NCBI GenBank assembly: GCA_031284845.1
Contig: JAITXH010000167.1
Coordinates: forward strand, 1-7,928
Reading direction: 5' to 3'
DNA: 7,928 bases
DNA from: Puniceicoccales bacterium
GTDB taxonomy: Bacteria; Verrucomicrobiota; Verrucomicrobiia; Opitutales; UBA953
The position numbers were made by a program, and so were the translations under genes. How positions within the stretch are numbered: the first letter of the stretch is position 1; each line of letters starts with the position of its first letter. This document shows, piece after piece, positions 1-7,616 of the stretch. The notes beneath the pieces are model-generated. The model searched no databases. It saw only the letters and a list, made by a program, of their open reading frames with translations, and was not told the DNA's origin.

Positions 1-107
1 GCGGCAAAGGCAGCCGGCTGTTCCCCGGTTTGCGGCGGCGTGGCAGCATAGGCGGTGGTGCCGGACACGCAGGCAGCGACGAAAGAAAGGATGGGAAGTA
101 TTTTCAT
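1..107 (-). CDS. Exported protein of unknown function, N-terminal fragment
   Basis: Only the first 35 codons are in the window; the gene continues past the left edge. The start is the ATG at 107-105, read on the minus strand. The peptide begins MKILPILSFVAACVSGTTAY and continues AATPPQTGEQ. This is a classic signal peptide: a basic residue at 2, a hydrophobic core at about 3-16, and an AYA/A signal peptidase I site after residue 21. V-A-A-C at 10-13 also resembles a lipobox, but the hydrophobic stretch before Cys13 is short, so I prefer ordinary Sec export. After the cleavage site the chain is rich in Pro, Ala, Thr and Gln, as in a linker. It starts 28 bases downstream of the cytochrome gene on the same strand, so the two are probably co-transcribed and this protein may be a periplasmic partner. 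No Shine-Dalgarno sequence is evident. The family cannot be assigned from this fragment. Confidence 0.72.
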   Translation of the reverse strand, partial: MKILPILSFVAACVSGTTAYAATPPQTGEQPAAFA

Positions 108-135
108 CTGTTTTTTGCAGCGAGTTGGAAAGTTT

Positions 136-1980
136 TCACAAGGTGCTGATATAGAGAATGAGGGTATCGAGTTCTTCTTTGGTGAGTTTGCTGGTGATAC
201 CGTGTTTGTCGTCTTTGTTGTGCTCAGTGAGCACATCGCGCAGAGTCACGGCACGCCCGTCATAGAGATAGGGGGGAGTGCGCCAGATTTCGCGCAGGGT
301 CGGCGTGTCAAAAAGCGTTTTCGTATCGTCACCGATGCCGGTGCCGACGTTGTGCTTGCGCATATCAGTATAAAATTCCCCGATGTGGCACTTGGCGCAA
401 GCGGCGCGCATGAAGAGCGCCCTGCCCTTTTTGCCACCGGGATCTTTGGCCTCGCGTTCGGCGAGCGCCGGGCTTTCCAGCGGGCGCATGGCTTTCAGAT
501 ACTCGTCCATGTCGCTGGCGAGGGTGTCGGGCTGGGTGGACTGGAGGATGTGGATGATGCCCTTGCGCACGGCGAGTTCCGCGGATTCGCGAATACCCGT
601 TATCATGCAAGGGGGCGTGACGTGGGAAAAGAGCAGGCTCTTGGTGTTTTTCGGGTTGCCCAAACCGTCGTTTTGCTGGTCCCAGTTAAAGCCGTCTGCA
701 CGTCCATCGGGATGGCAGGACACACAGCTTTGCCACTGCTGGTAGCAAATCGTAGCGTCTGCAAATGCCAGTTCGCCGCGGCGCACCGAGGATGGCGCAG
801 ACTCGGTGCCCAGCGCGATCGTATCCGACACGGGCGCGAGTGTGCCAATGGCGGCTGATGCGGGGATCTCGAGAAATGTCGAAAAGCGGCTGGAAACAAT
901 GGCACGCCCTCCGTTGGCGGCTGCATCGGGGAGCCATTCCACGGCGTGCGGCACGCGGCCCAGCAGGGGGATGCGTTTCTTAAAGGGAGCGGTAAACGAG
1001 AGCGAGGTGCTCAATCCTTCCTTGTCTTTTATGTAGGCGAATTTCTTGGAGCCGGAAAAGAGCGCCTCAATTTCCTGATGCATGGGCACCATGTCCAGAG
1101 CAAGCAGTTGGTGCGTGCCGGCAAGGGCGATATAGAGCTTCCCGTCTCCGCCATAGCAAAGCCCGTCGGGATTGGCCGCGCCGTTATCCACATCATCGAG
1201 CAGCACGGTGGCGTAAATTTCGTTTTTAGCGGGTTCTATGATGCTGAGAGCGTTTGTATTCATCCACCCGCGCTCAAGCTGCGTCGCGGGGAGGCTGTAT
1301 TGGGAAATGAGGTGGGTGATATAAACAAATCTGCCATCGGGCGAGATGGCGATGCCCTGTGCGGATTGCGAGCCGGTGGGCAGCGTAAGCGTGGCGCGGA
1401 TGGTGTTGGCAGGCACATCAAACAGCGTGACTTGCGAGGCAATGACAGTCTCGGTGGCAGCTTGCGCAGGCAGAAAATTGGCCACGACGAGGATCTTGCC
1501 GTCGAGCGTCAGGCAAAGACTGCGCGGCTCGCGCACAGCGGGGATGGTGGCGATGACGCTCCCCTTGTCGAGCGACACCACGGAGATCGTGTTGCTGAAA
1601 CGGTTGGCGACATACAGGGTCTTCCCGTCCGGAGTCAGCGCCATGGCTTGCGGCGTGTGCCCGACCGGGATGGAGGCCTTGAGCTTTTTTTCCGGGAGTG
1701 CAAAAATATCCACCACGCCCCGGGACACACCGCTGGAAACAAACAGCGTGGCGGCATCCGGCGAAAGAAGCACAAAGGAGGGATTTTGCTCCAACTCGAT
1801 ACGCGCAACGGTCTTCCCATCCTTAAGAGAGGTGACCGCAACTGCCTTGTCAGTTGTAAGTGCTGTATAAACAATGCGTTGCTTCTTGTCCAATGCTATC
1901 TGCCCCGGCGAAAGATACCGCTCCGGACTCGAAGCGGCGCAAAATACCAGAAGCAACAACAACCAAAGATTTTTTTTCAT
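136..1980 (-). CDS. Exported YVTN beta-propeller / di-heme cytochrome c (peroxidase/MauG-like) fusion
   Basis: This 614-residue protein has an N-terminal signal sequence (basic MKKN, then Leu-rich core 5-14), so it should act in the periplasm or at the cell surface. Residues about 25-380 carry beta-propeller blades of the YVTN type; the clearest is near 115-147, with PDGKTLYVANRFSNTISVV. The C-terminal part has two CxxCH heme c sites, C419-V-S-C-H423 and C528-A-K-C-H532. It also has the motif HVTPPCMITGIRE (453-465) and the closing motif TPTLREIWRTPPYLYDGRA (559-577), both typical of the di-heme cytochrome c peroxidase/MauG superfamily. Bacterial cytochrome c peroxidases are usually about 330 residues, so this is such a module fused behind a propeller. 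Family knowledge suggests electron transfer, peroxidase or oxidative-modification activity; the substrate is unknown. The start follows a divergent intergenic region and has no clear Shine-Dalgarno. Codons 2-4 contain a run of eight A. I am confident of the architecture, less so of catalysis. Confidence 0.93.
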   Translation of the reverse strand: MKKNLWLLLLLVFCAASSPERYLSPGQIALDKKQRIVYTALTTDKAVAVTSLKDGKTVARIELEQNPSFVLLSPDAATLFVSSGVSRGVVDIFALPEKKLKASIPVGHTPQAMALTPDGKTLYVANRFSNTISVVSLDKGSVIATIPAVREPRSLCLTLDGKILVVANFLPAQAATETVIASQVTLFDVPANTIRATLTLPTGSQSAQGIAISPDGRFVYITHLISQYSLPATQLERGWMNTNALSIIEPAKNEIYATVLLDDVDNGAANPDGLCYGGDGKLYIALAGTHQLLALDMVPMHQEIEALFSGSKKFAYIKDKEGLSTSLSFTAPFKKRIPLLGRVPHAVEWLPDAAANGGRAIVSSRFSTFLEIPASAAIGTLAPVSDTIALGTESAPSSVRRGELAFADATICYQQWQSCVSCHPDGRADGFNWDQQNDGLGNPKNTKSLLFSHVTPPCMITGIRESAELAVRKGIIHILQSTQPDTLASDMDEYLKAMRPLESPALAEREAKDPGGKKGRALFMRAACAKCHIGEFYTDMRKHNVGTGIGDDTKTLFDTPTLREIWRTPPYLYDGRAVTLRDVLTEHNKDDKHGITSKLTKEELDTLILYISTL

Positions 1981-2115
1981 GTTCAGGAAATCGTATTACA
2001 GTTTGAGCCTGTTGACTGCCCGACCCGGTAAATGTTCCCGCCCCGAAGAAGCTCCCGCCCGCATTTTTCAGGAACATCGCTTGTGCCAGCCTGTTTGCCC
2101 TTTTGAATTCCTCTT
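1981..2115. promoter_or_regulatory. Divergent intergenic region, presumed to hold promoters for both directions
   Basis: These 135 bases separate the minus-strand cytochrome gene from the plus-strand PA14-like gene, so promoters for both should lie here. A TTGACT at 2012-2017 resembles a -35 box on the plus strand, but I see no matching -10 at 16-18 bases. TAATAC on the minus strand (complement of 1993-1998) resembles a -10 for the cytochrome gene, without a good -35. A 7-base inverted repeat, ATGTTCC at 2032-2038 and GGAACAT at 2071-2077, and a direct repeat TTCAGGAA (1982-1989 and 2067-2074) are present and could be binding sites. None of these is strong enough to name a regulator. Confidence 0.4.
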
Positions 2116-2955
2116 ATGCAGCTTCTCTCTCCGTTCACCGGAAACTGGCGACTTTTCGCGTTACTTAGCATCACCGGATGGCTCGGCACCCTTGCCACCG
2201 CCCCCGCTCAGGAGCGTAACGTCTTCGGCGAAACAGCCTCCAGCGAGGCTGCCTTCGTCGGCATCTTTTACGATTTCAAACAAAATCAGACCGGCGAACC
2301 TACCAATATTGACGTCAACCGCTACTGGAACGTCATAGACGAATTCATCTCCAAGGGTTGGGACGAATCCGTCCTCAACCGCTACTACCGCGCCAGCCGC
2401 ACACTCTACACCACCCAAATATTCGTCCCCTACATGGGTGCCGACCGCGCCCCGGCTGCATTCGGCGTCGGTGCCACCATCAAGGAATCCCGCTGGGTGA
2501 TCCACTACAAAGCGCAAGTCTCCCCGCCCACCAACGGGCGCTATCGCTTTTGGGGCGCATCCGACGACTTTATCGCCGTCGCCTTGGACACCAAAAACGT
2601 CCTCGTGAAACCTTTCCATCTGAACAGCGCCCACACCCTCCCCAAGACCAACTGGGTCCGCACAAAAACCACCAACCCGGAAGGCATCAACGCAGCCTCC
2701 GACCGCCTCCTCGCCGGAGACTGGATGGACTTGCGCGCCGATCAGATTTACGATCTGGACATCCTCATGGGCGAACGTCCCGGCGGGCAGTTTTTCGCCT
2801 TCCTCATGTGTGAAAAGGAAGGCGACAAATACGAGCAGGACGCAGATGCCCCCATCCTGCCCATTTTCCAGATCGCCCATTACGATACACCCGTCCCCCA
2901 AAACGGCGCCCCGAAGTTCGCCAAGCAAGGGCCTGTCTGGAAAAGTCACCAATGA
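2116..2955 (+). CDS. Secreted PA14-like domain protein
   Basis: This 279-residue protein starts with an export signal: a short polar region with Arg12, a hydrophobic segment at 13-28, and probable cleavage after APA near residue 31. It is therefore expected in the periplasm or outside the cell. Residues about 46-57 read AFVGIFYDFKQN and introduce the conserved part. Residues about 125-235 resemble a PA14-type beta-sandwich: SRWVIHYKAQVSPP, GRYRFWGASDDFIAVALD (141-158) with the characteristic Asp-Asp pair at 150-151, and YDLDILMGERPGG (212-224). PA14 domains often bind carbohydrate in other proteins; here binding is inference only. I recall similar FYD-K-Q proteins from Verrucomicrobia but cannot search. 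No catalytic motif is visible. The stop TGA overlaps an ATG (ATGA) that opens a 15-codon frame leading to the MoxR gene, 40 bases on, so it is probably the first gene of that operon. No Shine-Dalgarno precedes the start. Confidence 0.85.
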   Translation: MQLLSPFTGNWRLFALLSITGWLGTLATAPAQERNVFGETASSEAAFVGIFYDFKQNQTGEPTNIDVNRYWNVIDEFISKGWDESVLNRYYRASRTLYTTQIFVPYMGADRAPAAFGVGATIKESRWVIHYKAQVSPPTNGRYRFWGASDDFIAVALDTKNVLVKPFHLNSAHTLPKTNWVRTKTTNPEGINAASDRLLAGDWMDLRADQIYDLDILMGERPGGQFFAFLMCEKEGDKYEQDADAPILPIFQIAHYDTPVPQNGAPKFAKQGPVWKSHQ

Positions 2956-2995
2956 AAAAACACATAGCAAAACTCTTTACCACAAGCCAAAGACC

Positions 2996-2999
<4 letters not shown>
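2952..2999 (+). other. Candidate 15-codon leader ORF bridging the PA14-like and MoxR genes
   Basis: The frame encodes MKKHIAKLFTTSQRP. Its ATG overlaps the stop of the upstream gene (ATGA at 2952-2955), and its TGA overlaps the ATG of the MoxR gene (ATGA at 2996-2999). It therefore fills the junction exactly, in the third frame relative to its neighbours. It is A-rich, unlike the C-rich genes around it. No Shine-Dalgarno is present, so it would be translated by re-initiation. It could be a coupling device, or a chance frame in a short AT-rich spacer. Confidence 0.25.
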
Positions 3000-4036
<1,037 letters not shown>

Positions 4037-4060
4037 GCTACGCAAAAGAGGTATCCGGCC

Positions 4061-4111
4061 ATGAAGCCTGCGATTATCCATGAAAAATATCTCTACCTTC
4101 AGAACCGCTAA
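4061..4111 (+). other. Candidate 16-codon leader ORF between MoxR and DUF58 genes
   Basis: The frame encodes MKPAIIHEKYLYLQNR and ends with TAA, 21 bases before the DUF58 start. It has the only good ribosome binding site in this junction, AAGAGGT at 4046-4052, eight bases upstream of the ATG; the DUF58 gene itself has none. It is in frame with both neighbours but closed off by stops on each side. It could deliver ribosomes to DUF58, or the Shine-Dalgarno may be fortuitous. Confidence 0.28.
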
Positions 4112-4136
4112 CCCGCCGCCACACACACATCCATGA
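4080..4136 (+). other. Candidate 18-codon leader ORF overlapping the DUF58 start
   Basis: The frame encodes MKNISTFRTANPPPHTHP. Like the mini-ORF before the MoxR gene it opens with ATGAAAAA, and its final CCA-TGA overlaps the next start as ATGA (4133-4136). It overlaps the 16-codon frame in another register, so at most one of the two is likely to be used efficiently. No Shine-Dalgarno lies before it. Chance is a real alternative, since any gene beginning ATGA provides the TGA. Confidence 0.2.
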
Positions 4137-5071
4137 GCGAGCCAACCGCCAACGCCAACCTCCTCGACCCCGATGCCCTCGCCAAAGGTGAAAACCTCGG
4201 CATCCTCGCACGCACCATCATCGAAGGCTACCGCGTCGGCAACCACCGCTCCCCCTTCCGCGGCTTTGCCATCGAATTCGCCCAGCACCGCGAATACACC
4301 GTCGGCGACGATACCCGCCACCTCGACTGGAAAGTCCTCGGGCGCACCGACCATTACTACATCAAACAATACGAGCAAGACACCAACCTGACCGTCCACT
4401 TCCTCCTCGACGGCAGCGAATCCATGACCTACGGCAGTGCCCGCTACTCCAAGTTCCACTACGCCAAAGCCCTCGCCGCCTGCCTCGCCTACCTCGTCCT
4501 CCTCCAGCGCGACTCCGTCTCCGTGAACCTCTTCGACACCGCCACACGCGAGCACATCCCGCGCACCGACAACCTTGGCAAAATCCACCACATCATGAAC
4601 CGCCTCGCCGCCTTTGATGCCACGCAAGGCACCAACATCGGCGCCGCCATGACCGATCTCGCCAAGTCCGTCAAAGCACGCGGCATAGTCTTCGTCTTCA
4701 GCGATATTTTTGACGACGAAGAAGGCTTCCTGCACGGGCTTCGGCAATTGCGCTTCCTCGGCCACGAAGTCGTCGTCTTTCACGTGCTCGACCACAACGA
4801 AATCGAATTCCCCCTGACCGGGCGCGTCGAATTCCTCGGACTCGAAGGCAACCCCACCCTCGTCGTCAGCCCAGCCAGCATCCGCAAAAGCTACCTGCGC
4901 GAGATGAACGCCATGCGCCAGCGCATCAAGCAAGCCTGCGATCAGGCCCGCTTCCACTACGTCCTCGCCGATACCGCCGTCCCCCTCGCCGAGACCCTTA
5001 GCGCCTACCTCGTAGCGCGTCAGGAAAACACCACCATAGGCCGCGCCCCCGGAGGAGCCTCCACCCGCTGA
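4133..5071 (+). CDS. DUF58 protein with vWA-type metal site
   Basis: This 312-residue protein belongs to the DUF58 family, which accompanies MoxR ATPases. The family signature spans 34-67: GYRVGNHRSPFRG, EFAQHREYTVGDD and RHLDWK. A vWA-like fold follows, with the metal-ion-dependent adhesion site elements D93-G-S95-E-S97, T167 in QGTNIG, and D191 in FSDIFDD, so metal binding looks intact. No signal peptide or membrane segment is evident, so it is probably cytosolic. By family knowledge it should be an adaptor between the MoxR ATPase and a target or the membrane-bound vWA partner; the target is unknown. The gap to the MoxR gene is 96 bases and holds two mini-ORFs. The stop overlaps the next start as TGATG. 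The start at 4133 has no Shine-Dalgarno but precedes the conserved region at a sensible distance. The coding strand is strikingly C-rich. Confidence 0.94.
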   Translation: MSEPTANANLLDPDALAKGENLGILARTIIEGYRVGNHRSPFRGFAIEFAQHREYTVGDDTRHLDWKVLGRTDHYYIKQYEQDTNLTVHFLLDGSESMTYGSARYSKFHYAKALAACLAYLVLLQRDSVSVNLFDTATREHIPRTDNLGKIHHIMNRLAAFDATQGTNIGAAMTDLAKSVKARGIVFVFSDIFDDEEGFLHGLRQLRFLGHEVVVFHVLDHNEIEFPLTGRVEFLGLEGNPTLVVSPASIRKSYLREMNAMRQRIKQACDQARFHYVLADTAVPLAETLSAYLVARQENTTIGRAPGGASTR

Positions 5072-5073
5072 TG
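5051..5073 (+). promoter_or_regulatory. Ribosome binding site and TGATG start-stop overlap for the BatA-type gene
   Basis: A near-perfect Shine-Dalgarno, GGAGGAG at 5051-5057, lies inside the end of the DUF58 gene, 13 bases before the ATG at 5071-5073. The DUF58 stop (5069-5071) shares its last A with that ATG. The same GGAGGAG is followed by CCTCC, so a small GGAG/CTCC hairpin (5051-5062) could mask it until ribosomes translating DUF58 open it. This suggests coupled translation of the two proteins; the masking is inference. Confidence 0.55.
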
Positions 5074-7260
5074 ACCTTCCTCAACCCATGGATGCTGGCA
5101 GCACTGGCGGCCATCGCCGCCCCGGTGCTCATACACCTGTTCAGCAAACCCCAACTCAAGCGCATCCGCTGGGCGGCCACACGCTTCCTCCTCGCCAGCG
5201 TCGAGAAAAACCGCCGCAAGCTGCAAATCGAAGACCTCCTCCTTCTCCTCCTGCGCGCCCTCCTCATCGCCCTCCTCGTCCTCATCTTCGCCCGCCCCGC
5301 CCTCCTCTCGCCCCCGGACGCCCTCACACTCTCCAGTGAAGAGACCACCGCCGCCATCCTCCTCGACAACTCCGCCAGTATGGGCCAGAGCGACGGCACC
5401 AAAACCCGCTTTGAGCAAGCCCGCGCCGGTGCCCAGGACGTGCTCGCCAAGCTCCACCCAGGCTCCACCTGCGCCCTCTACCTCGCCGGCGCACAGACCA
5501 CCCAGCTCGTCAGCAAGCCCACTCAGGATTTCGCCCTCCTGCGCCGCCTCCTCGACAATGCCGCCCCAAGCGATTTCTCCAGCGACCTCTTCCCCGCCCT
5601 CAAAGCCGCCGCCGACACACTCTCCCCCGCGCAAGGCCGCAAAGAGATTTTCATCTTCACCGACAATCAGGCCCTCGCCTGGAAGCAACTCGGCAACATC
5701 CGCAAACTCCAGGAACAACACCGCGACACCATACGCTTCCGCTACTTCATCCTCGGCGGTGATGGCGAAGACAACCTCGCCATCACCGCCCTGAAGACCC
5801 TTGACGGCACAGCCGCCGCCGGGCAGCCCCTCCGCTGCATAATTGAAGTGACCAACCACGGCAAAACCATCGCCGAAAAAATCAGCGTCCGGATCGCCGT
5901 GGACGACGAAGCCCCGCAAGACGAGACCCTGCTCCCGCGCATTGAGCCGGGCGAGACCAAGGCCGTGAATCTCTTCGTCCGCATCCGCCGCGCCGGTTAC
6001 CACACCCTCCGCGCCACCATCCCCGGCGACCGCCTCCCCGCAGACAACCAACGCGCCATCGCATTGCGCGTCGTCGAGCAATTAAAGACCCTCGTCATAG
6101 ACGGTTCCCCCGCCGCCAACCCCGCCGCACGCGATGGTTTTTTCCTGCGCCACGCTCTCGTCCCCGTCCCCCCCGGGCAGGCCGCGCACTATTATCTCAA
6201 AACCGCCCTCGGCACCCCCGGCATGCTCGGCAGCGCCAGCCTGCACCAATATCAGGCTATCTTTCTCGCCAACGTAGCCTCACTCCCCCGCGCAGCCTCG
6301 GAAAATCTAGCCCGCTACGTCGCCACCGGCGGCAGCCTCATCATCTTCCCCGGCAACGCAGCCAACCCCGGATTTTACAACAGCGACCCCGTCTTCGCCC
6401 CCCTCCTCCCCGCACGCCTCCTCCCCGCACGCGAGGCCCCGGCACCGCAAAAATTTCTCACCTGGCAGACCCGCGATTACACCCACCCCGTCGTCTCCCT
6501 CTGGAATGACACCGCCGCAGGCACCCTCGCCGCCGTGCGCGTCTCGCGCTACTACCCGCTGGAGTTAAAGCCGCGCACCGGCGACACCGCTACCGGCGTC
6601 CTCCTCAAATACGCCAACAACGAAATCGCCGCCGCGCACACCGAAAGCACCGCCACACGCGGCCACCCCCGCGGGCGCGTCGTCCTCTTCGGCATCCCGG
6701 CCACCACCGATTGGAGCAACTTCCCGGTCAGCTCGGCCTTTGTCCCCCTCATTACGCGCACACTCGCCTACGCCACAAACACCACCGATCCCCGCCGCAT
6801 CAACCTCACTCCCGGGCAGCCCTTTGCCCTCGAAGTCCCCGCCGAATACGAAGGCCGCGACATCGCCGTGCAGCGCATCGGCGCGACAGGCACCGCCGCC
6901 CGGCCCCAGATCACAGGCCGCGTCGAGCGGCTCGGCAACACCGCCTGGGTGCGCTACAAAGACACTACCCTTGCCGGGGCTTACGCCGTTTATCTTGGGG
7001 ATGCCACCACGCCACAACTCGCTTTTGCAGTGCAGGCAGATCCCGAAGAATCCGCATTGAAGACGCAACCCGCCGCCGACATTGCCCCTCTCCTGGACAT
7101 GCTCCCTTCCGGCATCTCTGCCGGCAGCACAGCCAAGGAAAACATTGCGGTAGACGCCGATAAACCCGGCACCGAGTTGTGGTTTTATCTGGCCATTGCC
7201 GCCCTCGTGTTTGCGCTGACGGAAACAGGATTTGCCCATTATTGCAGCCGTGCAAGGTGA
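5071..7260 (+). CDS. BatA-type membrane-anchored vWA protein
   Basis: This 729-residue protein begins with the BatA/aerotolerance-regulator N-terminal domain: a first membrane segment (about 4-24, opening FLNPWML), the basic loop KPQLKRIRWAATRFL, and a second segment (about 54-75). A vWA domain follows, with D99-N-S101-A-S103-M, a Ser at 170/171 where many relatives have Thr, and D198 in FIFTDNQ, so the metal site is probably functional. Residues about 235-335 look like a CARDB-like beta domain (IEVTNHGKTI). Residues about 340-430 resemble a glutamine-amidotransferase-like fold (AIFLANVASL, ATGGSLIIFPGN) without a visible nucleophilic Cys. The role of about 430-690 is unclear. A C-terminal membrane segment lies at about 703-722. 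By topology the vWA and beta domains should be periplasmic. It likely partners the MoxR ATPase and DUF58 protein in envelope-related complex maturation. Relatives are usually followed by further vWA or Bat genes, absent here. Confidence 0.92.
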   Translation: MTFLNPWMLAALAAIAAPVLIHLFSKPQLKRIRWAATRFLLASVEKNRRKLQIEDLLLLLLRALLIALLVLIFARPALLSPPDALTLSSEETTAAILLDNSASMGQSDGTKTRFEQARAGAQDVLAKLHPGSTCALYLAGAQTTQLVSKPTQDFALLRRLLDNAAPSDFSSDLFPALKAAADTLSPAQGRKEIFIFTDNQALAWKQLGNIRKLQEQHRDTIRFRYFILGGDGEDNLAITALKTLDGTAAAGQPLRCIIEVTNHGKTIAEKISVRIAVDDEAPQDETLLPRIEPGETKAVNLFVRIRRAGYHTLRATIPGDRLPADNQRAIALRVVEQLKTLVIDGSPAANPAARDGFFLRHALVPVPPGQAAHYYLKTALGTPGMLGSASLHQYQAIFLANVASLPRAASENLARYVATGGSLIIFPGNAANPGFYNSDPVFAPLLPARLLPAREAPAPQKFLTWQTRDYTHPVVSLWNDTAAGTLAAVRVSRYYPLELKPRTGDTATGVLLKYANNEIAAAHTESTATRGHPRGRVVLFGIPATTDWSNFPVSSAFVPLITRTLAYATNTTDPRRINLTPGQPFALEVPAEYEGRDIAVQRIGATGTAARPQITGRVERLGNTAWVRYKDTTLAGAYAVYLGDATTPQLAFAVQADPEESALKTQPAADIAPLLDMLPSGISAGSTAKENIAVDADKPGTELWFYLAIAALVFALTETGFAHYCSRAR
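6402..6431 (+). repeat. Perfect 15-base tandem duplication inside the BatA-type gene
   Basis: CCTCCTCCCCGCACG occurs at 6402-6416 and again directly at 6417-6431. In the protein it gives LLPAR-LLPAR (445-454). It keeps the frame, so it adds five residues in what is probably a linker-like part of the protein. It looks like a recent replication-slippage duplication in C-rich DNA. Confidence 0.9.
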
Positions 7261-7307
7261 AGGAAGCGGGCAAAAATAAACAGGCGGAGAACTTGCTGCA
7301 AATGCAG

Positions 7308-7412
7308 AGGGGCGCCGGAGCGGCGGCGTCCTCGCCGCTGTGAGGCATGAGCGCGTCTCGCGCTCATTTGGCGATTGCGAAGCGCCGCCGCTCCCAATGC
7401 TGGCGCTCTCCC
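7308..7412. repeat. Nested palindromic intergenic element (REP- or MITE-like)
   Basis: A perfect 12-base inverted repeat, GGAGCGGCGGCG at 7317-7328 and CGCCGCCGCTCC at 7383-7394, encloses a second perfect hairpin, ATGAGCGCG at 7347-7355 and CGCGCTCAT at 7359-7367 with a 3-base TCT loop. An alternative 7-base hairpin, AGCGGCG (7319-7325) with CGCCGCT (7333-7339), competes with the outer stem. Further pairing extends outward: GCGCC (7312-7316) with GGCGC (7402-7406), then G/T- and G/C-rich flanks. Inner CCTC (7330-7333) can pair with GAGG (7342-7345). The whole could fold into a branched, cloverleaf-like structure in RNA or a cruciform in DNA. It lies 48 bases after the BatA-type gene and encodes nothing obvious. 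It may be a dispersed repeat, and could also help terminate or stabilise the operon mRNA. Copy number cannot be judged from one window. Confidence 0.75.
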
Positions 7413-7518
7413 CCCATATGCAAAGCACCGCGGAGAGATGAGAATTCGTTCGCCTTCCGCTAATCTTTTACTTGCCTGACACTTGTTGATTCGACTCCAC
7501 GCCCCACAAGGCGGGAGC

Positions 7519-7560
7519 CGGGAAGACATCAAAACCTTAGGTGCTCTCTTCCCGTTTCTC
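7519..7560 (+). terminator. Possible rho-independent terminator
   Basis: CGGGAAGA (7519-7526) pairs perfectly with TCTTCCCG (7547-7554) and is followed by TTTCTC. The 20-base loop contains a small ACCTTAGGT dyad (7534-7542). The stem is good, but the loop is long and the T tract is interrupted, so termination may be weak. It lies between the operon and the final gene, where a terminator is expected. Confidence 0.4.
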
Positions 7561-7578
7561 ACAAAATAGGCGCGTCCG

Positions 7579-7608
7579 TTTCAACAGCAGACAACAACCT
7601 TATACAAT
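7579..7608 (+). promoter_or_regulatory. Weak promoter-like sequence before the last gene
   Basis: TTTCAA at 7579-7584 and TATACA at 7601-7606 are spaced by 16 bases and resemble -35 and -10 boxes. The -10 is only ten bases before the ATG at 7617, so the transcript would have almost no leader. No Shine-Dalgarno is present, which fits such a start. The match is poor at -35 and could be chance. Confidence 0.22.
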
Positions 7609-7616
7609 CAAACGAC

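Larger units (their letters stand above)
7261..7616. other. Gene-free intergenic stretch after the operon
   Basis: These 356 bases hold no convincing gene. The left part carries a small CTGCA-AA-TGCAG dyad (7296-7307) and the large nested palindrome; the right part carries a possible terminator hairpin (7519-7554) and the presumed promoter of the last gene. Short frames in it lack ribosome binding sites and recognisable protein features. A minus-strand frame spanning most of it has an Arg-rich composition and overlaps both the palindrome and the end of the BatA-type gene, so I regard it as spurious. Confidence 0.6.

Noticed and set aside
1970..1977. Run of eight A in codons 2-4 of the cytochrome gene as a phase-variation tract
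   Set aside because: Lys-Lys-Asn after the start is ordinary for a signal peptide, and eight bases is short for a contingency locus; a similar run of eight T occurs in the last gene.
946..2031. A 361-codon plus-strand open frame opposite the cytochrome gene
   Set aside because: It mirrors the conserved propeller gene and crosses its start; the Gly/Arg/His-rich translation shows no family motifs.
2161..2970. A 269-codon minus-strand open frame opposite the PA14-like gene
   Set aside because: The plus-strand gene has a signal peptide, PA14-like motifs and operon-type spacing; the antisense frame has none of these.
2810..2995. A longer N-terminus for the MoxR ATPase starting at 2810
   Set aside because: The extra 62 codons overlap the PA14-like gene in another frame and are unlike MoxR N-termini; the ATG at 2996 gives a normal length.
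5020..6081. A 353-codon minus-strand open frame opposite the BatA-type gene
   Set aside because: It is a compositional shadow of a gene with clear BatA and vWA motifs; its translation is acidic and low in complexity.
7438..7479. A 13-codon frame, MRIRSPSANLLLA, in the gene-free stretch
   Set aside because: The GGAGAG before it is too close to the ATG, and nothing nearby suggests a leader peptide.
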